64,000 nt of DNA from Rallus limicola (taxonomy: Eukaryota; Chordata; Aves; Gruiformes; Rallidae): the NCBI GenBank assembly GCA_022605955.1, contig JAKCOZ010000020.1, positions 3,957,001 through 4,021,000 of the forward strand, given 5' to 3'. Under the pieces are notes generated by a model that did not search any database, was not told where the DNA came from, and worked only from the letters and a program-made list of their open reading frames with translations. The translations under genes were made by a program, and so were the position numbers. Numbering within the stretch: position 1 is the stretch's first letter; every line of letters starts with the position of its first letter. Below, piece after piece: positions 1 through 12,708 of the stretch.

Positions 1-2743
1 TGTGGCAGCTAACAATTTTCCAGCAGAGAAAGCCCTACCCAGTTACTCTAAAAAAGCAGCATGACAGAAATATGTCTTTTCCACCAGCCCTCAAAAGTTG
101 AAGGAGCCAAGATAGAAAGACATGTCCCTCACTACTGCCCTGCAGCAAGAGAATAGACCATTAAAATTTTTTAACTGCTCTGCTTGCTGCTTACATCGAA
201 CGTGTTTTAAAATGGCAAGATAATATCTTAAATTAGATGGGTACATGCACAATTTCCTTTCATTGGAAAGTTACCTGCAGTACACTTTCTCAGTCTTTTA
301 TAAGCATGTCTGTGAGCACGCTTAAATATCAGGAAGCTACATTGATCATTCCATTTATTCTGCCTTTAAAGACAAATAAATGTTGCTGCTTGGCTTTTGC
401 ATGGTATTTGGACTGAATTTTATCTAGGCTGTGTCCTGAGAGACGCTGCAAAGTGTTTGACTGTCGTATGGAGCCTTCCTGGCCAGCCAGCCCCACTGGC
501 AGTGCTGGGATTCCCAATACCTACTCTTTCAGAGTTAGCTCAAGGCTCCAAATCTGCAAACCAGAGTCATATAAAAACATCTTTACAGGTCTAAGTAGCA
601 AGCACAACAAGAACTAAGCTTAATCTCATAAGGGCTGAAGAATCAAGTGTTTCCATGCAGGAAAGAAGCACTTTAACCCAGAGCTTGGTTACCTTTGAGA
701 GCTGGGGGAGCAGTGTAGTGGTTTGCACAGTCGTATCATATGTATGGTTCCATTCCAGGTGGCACTGAGTGATTGAGAATGAGTAAAATCACACATTGGA
801 GTGTCCCAGTTTGTTATTAGAAACACTGAAAGTGCAGAAGATTGTTTTCTAAATTGTTTCTGAGATGTTATTACCTTTCTCCTCTTGGAGTGAATCTTGC
901 AGCAGCCAAATGCTCTGTGCTGTTAAAATGCTTCAGATGCTGCCTGTAGTTTATTGTTCCCTTGAAGCAATTTATTTCATTATAATGTACTCATGAAAGA
1001 ACATTAGTGTTTAATTATCAGGAGAACTATTCTTAGTAAGCCTCAAACTGAAGTATGAAGTTACTTGCTGCTCATCTACAACCTGATGGTTGACAGAGCA
1101 AATGTCATGCAGGTTAGTTCAATGATCTCGTGCAAATAATCTCTGTTGTGAACTTTATAATTTTCCCATTAAAAATCTTTTTTGAGAATAAATCTTGCCA
1201 ATTTGACATACCCTGACTGGCAGAGTGAAAACTCATGTGGAAGTAGCTTCACACCAGTGCAATGAACGGCACAACGTGGCAATATCTCTGTGCAGCAAGG
1301 TGGTACCAGCACTGTGTGAAGAGAGGGATGGAAGTGATCACAGATCTGGCTTTGCCCTCTGCACTAGGAGGGGAATTTCATTCTTGTTCACGGTGTTGGT
1401 TACCAATGCTGATTCACTAGGTATAAGCAACAGATTCAAAGTAATAAACATAATGATAGACCTGAGGTAATGGAAGGAAACCTGGATGGAAACCCTGGTC
1501 TTTCTGCACTAATGCTGTAGCTTAAAATGACTTCAGTTACAGAATCATTTTATTTATTTACCCTTAGTCATTCAAAGGCACAATTGTCATTTTTGCATCA
1601 GTATTTTATGGCCTGAATCAGTTTTTGACCTGAATACTAAGGATTGCTCTGCAACTGCTGTACTAAGTAGTGTAAAGTGAACACAGTAACCCACTGGTAT
1701 TTGCTTATTTTATTTACCACCTTGGATAGTAATGTCTGGCAAAGGATAACAGAATGACTCAGCAGTAAGCCAGGGAAATAATTAAAAGCATGGCAGAAAG
1801 TGTCAGGCTTGCTCAAAGGGGTGAGGCAGCAAGTGCTATGGGGAGAAGCACTAGGGAAGGAAAATTACAGAATGTTAATGAATATGAGTGTGCACACCCA
1901 CTGCAGATGGGTTGCCTCCAAAGCCCAGTGAGGTCCACTGAAGACTTTCTATTTTTGACCTATTTCTTGTCCATAAATGAATATAAACAGTTTGTTCAAA
2001 ACTCAGAGAGTCACGATGATAAAAAAGTGATAAATATCATTACAAGCAAGTACTGAGTAATGCAAGATGATTTTTATTCATTGCTTCCATATATAGTATC
2101 TGAAATATACACGGTATTCTCTGGATACACTGGGATCAATACTACAGTGCATAATGTCCTTAAATTTGAAATAGCAAAGCACTCTGTTTTCCTGTCACTA
2201 TGACTTCTGTATTCCAGTTTTAATCTTGCCCTATGTTCCCCCTCTTCCTTCCTCTGCTAATAAAATACTGTGCCCCATATGTAACACTGTGACAGAAGAG
2301 ATAAATTGTCATTTAATTTAAAATGCTCCTGGATTCAATAATCACTAGAAAAATGCAAAACACCTAATTTTTTTTTCCCTCCCTCACCAAATATAGTTCT
2401 GTAAAAATTCCTGCCTTCATCAGCAACATCAAAGCTGAAGTTTATTCCTCAGGATCTCAGAACTTGGCCTTTAATCATAGCTTTGGCTAAATACCATGCA
2501 CAGTGCAAAACAAAATGAACCTCAAGTGTCAGCATGTCATTTGCAATCCCAGCTGATTAATCATTTCATTGTTCTTAGAAATGAATGTTAATTGCCATGT
2601 GCATATCTACATGCCCAATATATTTAAATGTTAGATGGGAATTTTTCATCTTTGCTGGCTGAACATACCCCAAGGGCAGGATGCTGTCACTTAGCAACTC
2701 TGAGGGCTGTCACCCTCTCACAGGGTGACACATCTGCCAGTGG
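1..2743. other. Unique non-coding sequence, no gene seen
   Basis: This stretch is AT-rich, CpG-poor unique sequence. All open frames are under about 90 codons, have no recognisable domains and overlap one another in different frames, as expected by chance. I see no transposon tail, RNA gene or promoter. Short T and A runs and scattered TAAT-type words are the only notable texture. Confidence 0.6.
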
Positions 2744-2996
2744 TGTACCCCCCATGCCAGCCTGTCCCCACATGTGAGCAGTGTGTCCCACACACAAGCA
2801 CTGCACAGCACACATGAGGGTGCCCTGTGTATAAGCCGTGCACCCCACACACAAGTGCACCCCCTGTGCAGGCCTGTCCCACGTGCAAGCCATGCAGCTC
2901 ACGCAGACGTGCTTCACATGCAGGCACGGTCCCTTGGAGTACAGGCCCTGTGCAGGCGTGCCTCACAGTTGAGCACTGCTCCACACAGGCAAACAA
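2744..2996. repeat. Degenerate GC-rich minisatellite (about 17-18 bp units)
   Basis: The sequence is a run of diverged units resembling TGC-CTCACATGCAGGCA. Recognisable examples are tgcttcacatgcaggca near 2910, tgtcccacgtgcaagcca near 2875, tgcaccccacacacaag near 2839 and tgcctcacagttgagcac near 2958. Neighbouring copies are spaced at about 17 bp or multiples of it, with indels and substitutions, so this is an old, decayed array. It is markedly more GC-rich than its flanks and poor in stop codons. That explains the overlapping open frames on both strands here, including frames rich in Cys, His and Gly. The unit length is my reading by eye; a tandem-repeat finder would fix it. Confidence 0.6.
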
Positions 2997-5830
2997 ACCC
3001 CAGGTATGAGCTGGGCACCTGCACAGGGCTGATTCAGCCCTGGGCACAGGGAGCTGACCAGAGCCTTCTTATTGGCCCCACATGTGCTGGGGAGGGAGAC
3101 TGGAAGCTGCCAGAATGTTCCCTCATCCCCTGCTGCAGCAGGGAGCTCCTTCCCCAATCCTACTGTGCTGGGCTCCTCATGCCCCCAAAAGTAAGGGAAG
3201 GTGGTGTAAACTACAAGAAAACTGGTGTAGATATTGCAAAATATGTATCATTGGTGGAAATTATTCTTGTCCTTGTTCTCCCTTTGCTTTGTAGTTGTAT
3301 TTTGTCTCTTCAAGCAGTGCTCCTTGTGCTGCGCTGCGCTGTTGGGAGGGCCTTCGCTCCTGTAGCTAGCCCTGACATGTTTGCACCCACACAGAGAAGG
3401 TTATGGGTTGGTAGTGGCCTCAAAAGTTGCTGTTTAATGATGTGGTACTTCTGGAAGGCTACACAGGGCCTGTTACTCTTCAAATCTCTGTGTGTGACGT
3501 GCACAGCTACAGTGATGGTTGTTCTGGGTGTGAGGAAGACACTAAGGGTGTTCTCCCATGGTGGCTCAGCTGAGCAACAGGTTTTGTGAAGAAATCTGTA
3601 GTGTTTCAGGCAGGTTTTGTTTCTCTCAGAGGGAGCAAAAAAGAGTTTAGTACATGTGTCTTTGCAACCACAACTATAGTGCTTGCTATACCATGAATGT
3701 TATAATATGTATTGATTTGTTTGCTTTCCACTGTGAAGTGTTTAATGTTGCTGCTTGAAAGATGATTTTTTAAAAGTATGGTGTTATACTGAGTTGGTTC
3801 TGACATCAAAAAAAATCAGGAGAAAATGAGCAGGAGAGAGAGCAAGGGTATCAAAATGATTAATTGCTGCATTAGCATTCAGGCACTGAGTGTATTTCAC
3901 TTTACGGATTGCTTATTTCTGAGGATATGATTGTAGCTTCAGGTTTGTATTAAAAATGCGTATCTTAGGCATTGATGCTTAATTTCAGAGGGATTACACT
4001 CCTGTAGCATGACGGAAGGAGGGAGAAGGGAAAAGAGAGAGGGAAAAAAAGTTCAAAGCTTAAACACCAGCCCCAAACAATGCAGAGTGTGGAGTTCAAG
4101 ATAAGCTTGGTCACTCAGCACTTGTGCAATCAAACCACAACCCCAAACCCCACTTCTTTCTTACTTAGAAGTGCATGGAAATTGTTGCTGCCGTGTCTAT
4201 TACATGAAAAAGTGATTAAAGTCCCTTGGGCTCTTAGTGGGGTTTGTGGCAATCTGCTTACTTGATTGGAGTTAAGACTGGTCATTAGGCCAATTCCTTG
4301 AGGATAATACAGAGTTTGTAGGGTTGTTCAGGAATCTTTGTTAAAGCTCTATCTCTTGTTATTGGTTTTAAAAAATAGCTTTATGAATTGCTCCTTTGTG
4401 GTAAGGACTTCAGTATCAAGCATAGATGCTTTCTCTGTTCTGGTATGGTAGCTAAATCTGTGTCTAACCTTAAGCACAAAGCTAGTGCTGCTGTGACCAC
4501 GTGTTTGAAAGTAGCCACATGCCTATGCTTTTTTTAATATATATATGGACCACAAAATCTACAGGTGTTTCCAGGTGGTTTTTGATGGGGTTTGCAACAG
4601 CAGGGAAAGAATCAGGTGTCACAGCATTCAGATGACCAAGTCTGGAGTTGGGCTAACTGCAAAAAAGGTACCTGAGGCTTGACTGTGTGTTGAAACATCC
4701 TAAGTCACTTCTGATTTAATTCCCAGGCTATCCAAGTCTATGTTTAACAGTCCTCTCAGGAGCTATGCTCCCCAGATTTTTCATGGGTGAGACATGGACT
4801 GCCTTCAGTGCGGTTGCTGTCCTGAAGTAAAGGGTAAATCAGAAAATGTTGAGAATCAGAGCAGTTAAAACCAGAAGTGACCCCTGGGCCTGGTGTGCCT
4901 GACTAAAGCCCCTCTCCATGCGTGTTTTCAGATCAGGCATGGATTTGGGCAAGAGTACTGTGAATTCACTATTGCAGTTGAGAACAAAAGACTGTTAAGC
5001 AGCGTGCCAGAGACATGTAGCTCAAGGTCTGTTTGTTAAAAGGCAACTTGTTCTTTATACATTCTCATCTTGTAGAACTGGCCATGCATGATTGTAATGA
5101 ATGATGGCCCGATTAAATCAAAAGCAGACATGGAAGAAACACTATTAATCTGTAAGCATATGTGATGCTAACAGCCATCAAAATGTAATGTTGCAATTAT
5201 TCTAGGTGGACAGGAATAATTCTGTAATCATTCTGAGGCTATATATTTAGATGCATGCTTTGCTTCTTCTATGTTCTGTGTCATTTCTGTACTGCTCAAA
5301 AGAAAGGTGCCAGAATTATTCCCAGTTAGCCTGACCACATGCCTTCTCTGCATTCATTTTAGCACAGCCTGCCTGGGGACAGGCTTTGTAAGTACAATGT
5401 GTTATCAAAACAGGTCGTGTGGTCTCAAATATGTAAGTGGCATCAATCTCTCTTTTTCTGGAGGGAGGGGGGAAGCACTGTAATTTTGTATCAGACTATA
5501 CAGCTTCACAATCATATTTTTAGAAACATCAAAGTAATAGTAAAGAATGTGTAATAAACTGTAGCAAGTTGATTTAGATAAAACATTTTCACTGGATGTA
5601 TATTTCACAGCACCAAAGATTCCCTCTGGCAATTTGCAGAGGCTGGAGAGACAAATACAGTTTTGTTCTCTTAATTTCTGTGTCTTCCCCCACCCTTCAC
5701 TGTGGACAGCTTGTCATTCTTATTTTGCTTGATGACTGTGGCAGTTGTATGAGTCCTACCACCACAACCCAAAAGATCTTCTGGGCAGAAGTATTACCTA
5801 CTGTACCTTGTGTCCTGGGGTCACCAATGT
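2997..5830. other. Unique non-coding sequence with a long purine tract
   Basis: No gene or transposon is recognised. The first 500 bases stay moderately GC-rich and keep a frame open from the minisatellite to 3589. The rest is AT-rich. A 38-base uninterrupted purine tract lies at 4014-4051, and a purine-rich stretch also lies near 3822-3847. From about 5040 to 5250 the sequence is dense in TAAT and ATTA words, a texture often seen in conserved non-coding DNA, but I cannot test conservation here. Confidence 0.5.
4014..4051 (+). repeat. Polypurine tract
   Basis: Thirty-eight consecutive purines (A and G only) lie on the plus strand, a mixture of GGGA, GAGA and A-run segments. Tracts like this are low-complexity DNA and can adopt triplex structures. 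No coding or transposon context is visible. Confidence 0.7.
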
Positions 5831-5848
5831 CCATACCATACCATACCA
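5831..5848 (+). repeat. Short (CCATA)n microsatellite
   Basis: Three tandem copies of ccata are followed by a partial cca. It is too short to be strongly mutable, and nothing around it suggests a functional role. Confidence 0.7.
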
Positions 5849-8800
5849 GGCCCTGATCTTGGGATGTGTAGAGCCCTGAGGAGCTATGTTCACAGTTTGG
5901 TTGCTTGTTATTTTGCTCCTTTTTGCCCAATATTGTGATCTTTCAATGGAGCTCTGTGGAACTCTCAAATGATGCTCTGAGTAGCATATGGATATGGGCT
6001 GCACCAAGTCTTGCTTCATTCCTGCCCTTGATAGTCCCCTGAGGCGAACCCACCAATTCAAGTCTTAGGTGGAGCAGGTTTCTACTCAAATCATGTTGTG
6101 GGAAAGAGGGCAGGGAAGGAAGTGGGGCTGGCTGCCTCAGCGCTGAGGAAAAGCGAAGGAGAACACTGAAGTCAGAGGTGCCTGGAGTCCTGGCCTCTGG
6201 GACATGGCAGCACTTCCCATATAATGTGCACTGTCTGGAATTTTCCTGAGCAATGAGCATTCACTCACTCATGTGGGTATCTTACTTGAAGTTGCTCAAC
6301 AATGTTAGCTTTACTCCTGCTGTGACTGAAGTGAAACTGATGGCTGAAATCCACGCTGATGCAAAATTCCAAAACAAAGCACTAATCTCTATGGGCCTGA
6401 TCTCCTGCAGGTGCAAACAAAGTTTTACCAAGAGTTGGAAGGTACTGTATTTGTATTCAAAAGCTACTTGTACAATGAGGCCCAGATAGCCATACAGTAT
6501 TTTGAAAGAGATTTCCCCAGTCACATCTCCCTTTCAGTGTCTAATTTCTGCTGGGGATGGATTTGACTTGGAGTGGAAAAACTTGCAGTTGCATTAACCT
6601 TTATCACACTTGAAAATTAAAAACAAAACTAAAATGGTGGCTAATGAGGGTATTTGATGATTTGTGGTGACTTTGATATAGTAATTGACTTCTATTAGAT
6701 GGTTTCAAAGGAGTCTGATGAAATTCACCTTCATGACTTCTGTATCTATTCTGATCTTGAATATCTATTAAAAAGAAACCTCAATTTCTTTGTACTAAAA
6801 TTCCTTTTATCATTTGAAGATTCTTGAAAAGTGTAATAGGAGAAAGAAATTACCAGGAAAACACCTGATTAATTCAAAAATTAATCGAGGCTAATTTAGA
6901 TGACATTAGATCATGATGACTTTCATTAATAAATAAAACTATTATCAAAAGGAACGAGCATTTTTTCCAAACTTTGGTTCCCATCATTAAAATACTGGAG
7001 CAGTTTCTTGCTTCCCAGTGGTTGCCAAGAGTGCAATTCATTGTGGTGGGATAGACCTGCTCACAGCTCAGATCCTTAAACTAGTAGGAGATGGCTGGTG
7101 TATGAAGCTTTGCCCTAGATATCTGTATGAAGGTGAATATTTAACTGTCCACATTACAGCTGCAGTTTTTACCCCAGCAGTATATTCTGAAAAATACTCA
7201 AGCAAGCAGTGCTCCTGATGGCTTAGGGAGGTAGATATGTTGTCAAGCTACTATGGGATCTAAGGCAGGCTCCCCTGCAGGGAATTACTTCTGAATTGGC
7301 TTGGGACACCATGTAACTTCACATTTGCTGTAAAACCAGTAGCACTAGACATTGGCCACCACTTTATTTCTATGTTGGAAGTTCCTAGAAGTTCCTCTTC
7401 AGTTTCTTTTGAGCTCAATTATCCAGTTATATTTGTTGCCATGCAAAATGCAGAGTAAAGGAAAAGCCTCATTCTAAGTTTTGATCAGGCAGGCAAAAGC
7501 TTGGGAAGGGACAGAAGAAACTATTCATCTAGGGTTCTTTCTTCTGACTTCCATAAAAGTAGGATAGGACTCAAGCTGGTGTGAGGGATATGGAAGCAAT
7601 ATTGGTGGGAAATGCTAAAGAATGGTACTTTGCCAGGATGGTTTAGTTATTTTACCTGCCTTGGGGATTGCTATGTATAGGGCTTGAAGGAAAGATACAG
7701 CAACATTAATTACTAAAGGAGCTGCAACACTGGCAGGTAATTTTGTGTTGTCTTCTGTAGAACAGGGAGCTCAATACATTGCTATGCATGCAGATAAGCT
7801 GTGTCCAAATGACCTCCTTTGCCAATCAACCTGCAAACTGTGATACAGAACTGACACGTTTACTGAGAGGGTCTGTTTACTCTAATGTGTGGTAAAGCTA
7901 AACAGAGGTGATTTCTACAGCCCTCCCCTCACCCCCCACCCCTGCTCAGACTGTATCTAACAACAACCTCTGCCCTGCCATTGTTATCAGTATGCCAGAT
8001 GATAATAGTTCAGAAAGGAGCCAGCTGGAAGAGGGGTTATTTTTAGATATTCTAAATACTTCAGAGTCTTACATAACTGGATTTGAGCAATAGTTGATGC
8101 CAGACAATCTCACATAATCAGTTACGGAGCTCCATCAGTTCTCCACTTCTATTCACAGAACAGTTTGTGCCCCAGAGAGAGGGTCAGGCAGCAAGCATCA
8201 CACCCAGAACTGCAAAAACTGTAAGAAAAAAGCAATGGGTTGAAGAATCCTAAATTGTGAGCACATCCAGAAGAAAATGAAAATACCTGAATAACTTCCA
8301 AATGTGAATGACTGCATTGGGGTAAACATAGGCTGAAGTCCTTAGGCTCAGTATTGAGATACCTTCATGCATGTATTTATTTAACAAGCATCTGCCTCAA
8401 GCATTGATGCCTCAGAATCACCTTCTGAGATGCTTTAGATAAACCCTCCTGGTAGTGTTCCAAGTGATGAAACAGGATGACTGCTTTTCCTCAGTAGAAA
8501 TGAGTACTAGGAAAGCCACTCCCAGTCTTGGTGCCTGTGTTTGGCATGACTTTCATTTGTACAGTGGCTTATTTATGGCACTTTGCTTAGTTGATGGACT
8601 TTTGTAAACATTTCTGTGTTTTGAATAAATAAGCTGTGCTCTAGCCATGTGGCATACATGAGATCCAGCCTGAGGACTGCTGGTAAATTCTTACACTGCT
8701 TGGTTCTCAGTGTTTACTGAAGTCCACTGTTTGTTCTTCTCTATCCAGTTCTACGGCGTATCATCTACTGGAACATTTTGTGCTCTCTGGGGGAATTGTA

Positions 8801-9693
8801 GAAATGGCCAGGAAAGATAAAAGTAGAAGGTCAAATAACAAATTGTGCTGTGCAATTAACCTGGCTGCTGTTCTGAAATCACAAATGGAGGCTATTTTCC
8901 AAAAGAGGGATCAATATACAGTTTGTTATTGTTACACATGAAGGAAAAATAAATGCTGTCTTGAGCTTCTTTTCATGCTGAATTGCTTATCACTCTTTAG
9001 CAGATTGGAATAGTATAGAAGGCCAACAAGCCTTCAAAGGTCCCCCTTTCAGAGACCAGGACTGGAGCATTCAAATTATGTTGGTTCAATTCCAGGTTCA
9101 GATATCTTGACTCTTAAACCTCAGCAACACAGAAGGTGTTAGGCTGTGGGAAAAGCATTATTCCAACCCAAACACTGAGGAAGGTTGAGCATGGCTGAGA
9201 CTGGTTTCATGTCTGTGCAGGACTATCCAACCCCTGCATGCTGCATTCATAGAGTGATTAGTAAGCCTGATGTGTAGACAAGACAGATTGCAAGCTCCTT
9301 ACACAAATACTGCTGCCTAGAGGAAACAAGAGACTGGGGTTGTACAAACTTCAGTGTCTTTAAAGAGAGGGAAAGATCTGTGCCTGTAGTACACATGTTT
9401 TCCTAACAGTGTTTAGGTGAAATAACAGAAGTTGCAGTCATTGATGAAATATGTAACTGCTTAATGTATCAGAAGTAACTTGGGGGCAGTTCTGTTCTAA
9501 TCCTTTGTCATCTTGTGAAGCTGACTCTCTGGTTAGGTTGTTTCTTGAAGACCCACAGCTTATAGACTGTCTGTGATAGGGTGATGGATATAGTTACACT
9601 GGAGAACTACCAGAGTAGGTGAGGGGGTACTTGAACTTCTCCTGCAAGAAGGAGATGTGGTGCATTGAAGAGGTACATAAACAGAAAAGAACT
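5849..9693. other. Unique non-coding sequence
   Basis: No gene, RNA or transposon is recognised. Small structures seen are a homeodomain-type palindrome at 6867-6886 and a 10-bp imperfect tandem duplication at 7378-7397 (gaagttcct repeated) that creates one TTCNNNGAA word. Open frames are short and unremarkable. Confidence 0.5.
6867..6886. promoter_or_regulatory. Candidate homeodomain palindrome in a TAAT-rich patch
   Basis: A perfect 8-bp inverted repeat, GATTAATT and AATTAATC, is separated by caaa. It lies in a patch (about 6850-6945) with further TAAT and ATTA cores: CTAATTTAG, CATTAATAA and ATTAATCGAGG. TAAT is the core recognised by many homeodomain proteins, and paired-class proteins bind palindromic TAAT sites. 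The spacing here is wider than the classical 2-3 bp sites. Function is inferred from base pattern only. Confidence 0.25.
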
Positions 9694-9706
9694 GGGGGGG
9701 AGGGGG
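9694..9706 (+). repeat. G-run
   Basis: Seven G, one A and five G lie in succession within a purine-rich stretch. It is low-complexity sequence with no associated gene. Confidence 0.7.
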
Positions 9707-9829
9707 ATCAAGTTCTATTTTAGAGTGCAAGGCATCAGATGTCATGAAGGAAATAAAAATCTGTTTACCTTGGGTTTTGTCAGGAAAGGCCATTTTTCTT
9801 TTTTTCCAGCATCTATTTTTAAACAGCTG

Positions 9830-10270
9830 AATTAAAATTAATTATTTCATGTCTGATAGCCCTTTTTGCACAGAGACCAGTCTGAAAGAGTCATTGATTT
9901 CCCAGCTCGCAGCGTGTTCGCCAGCCGCAGTACGAGTGCTTCATCTTTTAATCTCCAATATGAAAGGAACAACAGAGGTCACTGTGGGCTTGCATTGTTG
10001 AAAGGGATTACTGGCAGAGCTGAGAGAGCTTGCAACAAGGCCAGCCTGCTCTTCACTTAAGTTTATATATATTTATTTCTCTTTGCTCCTGCTCCACCTG
10101 GGACTCACGTGTTCATGAGTCCAGGGAGAGCTAATTAAAATGACTTGGTCCTTTTGTACCAAGCTGCTAGCAGATTTGTTTAAAGCCAGAGCAGGTATCC
10201 TTTTAATACACCTGCTTTAAAAATGGTGGTGTTGTCCTTTCTCTCAAACAAAATACCTCCTGTTTCTGTT
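9830..10270. other. Candidate conserved non-coding or regulatory element
   Basis: Several unusual patterns fall within 440 bases. A TAAT-rich stretch lies at about 9830-9850. Five CpGs occur in 27 bases at 9908-9934, in a region where CpG is otherwise rare. An imperfect inverted repeat with a CACGTG E-box lies at 10097-10125, followed by a CTAATTAAAA word near 10131. CpG retention plus dense factor-like words suggests a hypomethylated, constrained element. There is no supportable reading frame. This is a pattern-based inference; alignment to other birds would decide it. Confidence 0.3.
10097..10125. promoter_or_regulatory. Imperfect inverted repeat with E-box
   Basis: The left arm cctgggactca (10097-10107) pairs with the right arm tgagtccagg (10116-10125), with one unpaired G and an eight-base spacer. 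The palindromic E-box CACGTG overlaps the junction of the left arm and loop (10106-10111), and each arm contains a half-AP-1-like GACTCA or TGAGTC. It could be a composite factor site or a small hairpin. Arms of this size also arise by chance, so the call is tentative. Confidence 0.25.
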
Positions 10271-12708
10271 CCTCCTTATCCCTACCTTTAATTACTGTTT
10301 ATTAGGGGCATTAAACTCACTACCTTGGAGACCTGGAAAACAAGAGAAGTGGAGGATCTGTTGGTGAGCCTGCTATAGAAAACGTCATGCCTCTACTACC
10401 TCTGGTACTTTACAGTAGACCCCAGGACAAGAAAAAGCCCATGTCTGAAAGAGCTTCCAATAACAGACAGGAGACACATGCCTAAAAAAGAAAAATTACA
10501 CTTTAAATAATTTCTGCATCATTTAACCATTAAAATCTGCTGTTTTGAAAGTAAACACCCTCCTTGGGACTTCCATGTTCATTTGTACTTTCAAAGATCC
10601 TGAAGCAAACAGACTAAATGAAAGCACCTAAATATTCTTTCCCTGTAGTGGAAAATACATAATGAGAGGCAGCAATTTCTAAGTCTGCTTGTAACCACAA
10701 AGATAATCCTGTTCCAGTGTACTCCAGAGCTAGCAGTGAAATAATAGACAATAGACTGACTCTTTAAGGTGAAGATGAATATGTAGCTTTATCATTAGAG
10801 GAATGATAGGCATCTCAAGCTGAACTTCATGCTATTAAGTTTTACAGAATGTTTACCTTCCAGAGTCTCTCAGTAGCTTTTACTGCAACCAACACTGGAG
10901 GAAAAAAACACCCAAAAAACCACCAAACCAAACAAACTTCTTATACATGAATATATTTTTAACTTAGCCTTTCAAGCAAACCTGTCCCCCAGTAATGAAT
11001 GGAGTATTACACTGACTGTGTGGAGGAGTTTCAAATGCACAGAGGACTCTCTTTGAAGACTGCAACAGGTATTAGAAATTCTGGGTAATTATTTTAACAG
11101 CAAGCAGAATGGGAAATTTCTTATTCTTTTTCTAATGCAGGGTTAAGGTGTTTTTCACATCAAAATGGATTTCTTTGTGTGCAAATTGAACTGCAAGGTA
11201 TGTTTCCTTCTTGACGTTCAGGGTAATATTCAAATGCTAGCTTAGTCTACATTGTCCTTTGAGGTGTGATATAGGTCTGATACCTTCACTGCAATACCCA
11301 AAGTTGTTAAAATACTGCCTATTTAAAAATTCCATGGTAATTCTTTGGGGAAAAGGGGCCTAAATAGTATTCAATGGGTGTTCTTGAGAATATAAAGCAA
11401 GGATTTGCTTTCTATCCATCAGAACAGTGAAGCATGACAAAGGCTAGACCCTTAGGGTCAGCTCTGTAGCAGTGCTCAGGTACCAGGTGAGTTTTCCACC
11501 CAAACAATACAAAATTTCAAGAGATGAAGATCTGCCTAGAAGTTTTGTACAAGTAATATGGTTCTTGTAAGGCTTTTGGCTTCCTTTATATTTACTTCTG
11601 CTCCTCCAGTCATCAGAGGATGGGGGTGTACTGATGGCTGCAGATGTAACCAGGCATTGTGCTTTAAGTGTGTTTCAGGCAAATGTTTAAACTGGCATTT
11701 GCAAAATTTGGCTGGGTGCCAAGAGCAATGAGACAAATACCCCTTATTGGATTACATTACACATTCCATAAATGCCAGAGTCATCGCTTTCTGTTGCTCC
11801 AGTACAGTAAAGAACTGATAGGAATCTGAAACTGAGAAACTTAATTCTGGTTCTCTACATTTATAACAATATGTGTATATATAACACAATATACTGCTGT
11901 CCTAAGCACAATTACAGTGCTTACCCACGGACTTAATATTTTTGTTACAATAGAACCATACAACCCATTGTAACTGTCCATTGTGGTGGTGTTTATTACA
12001 TACTCCTTTTCCTATTTCTCTATTCAGTTAGTGGGGAATTGTATCTTAATATTAAAACTGCCTTTACACATTAACATATTGCATTTTCACTAACAGAATG
12101 CACTGGAACCTAATTCAAACTCTTAAATAGTAAACTACATTAAATAAGGCATCTTTTGTATGATACATAGTATATGTAAATGATATATATATATAGTAGT
12201 ACTCTGGACTTGTTGCTTTCACTATGCTTCCTGACACTTTTTACAGCAGTTAGTTTTGGAGTGGCTACATTCACCATCTTCTGGATGTGAAGAACCAGAT
12301 TCTTTAAAATGGGACAGTCTTTAATGCTTATATATGAGATGTAATTCCACGGTGACTTCACCAAATCTACTTACAGTTTGGGGTTAAGAATGGATGGCTC
12401 CAGTTCCATCCAGAGGAGGAGCACAAGGTCTTATTTCTCACTACTTAAGGCTTAAGCGCTGCAAAGAAATCCTTTTTACCAGGGCCAGCCAACTTCATCC
12501 TAAACCTAGAATGACAAAAACCTAGTGCAACGAGGTGGTTTTCTTCACTCCTAATTCTGTAATTCAACTCCAGGAATGTGAGCGAAGTATTGATTGCTCA
12601 ATGAGTTAGAGTAGTCTATCTGAAATAAAAGAATGGCAAACAAGTATTTCTTTTTCTTTGTCATTATGGAAGTTTGATAACAGACTCATTGTAGAGCCAG
12701 AGAAGAAA
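10271..12708. other. Unique non-coding sequence
   Basis: This is AT-rich unique sequence. A short (AT)n run lies at 12183-12194. No gene, transposon or RNA feature is recognised. Confidence 0.5.
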
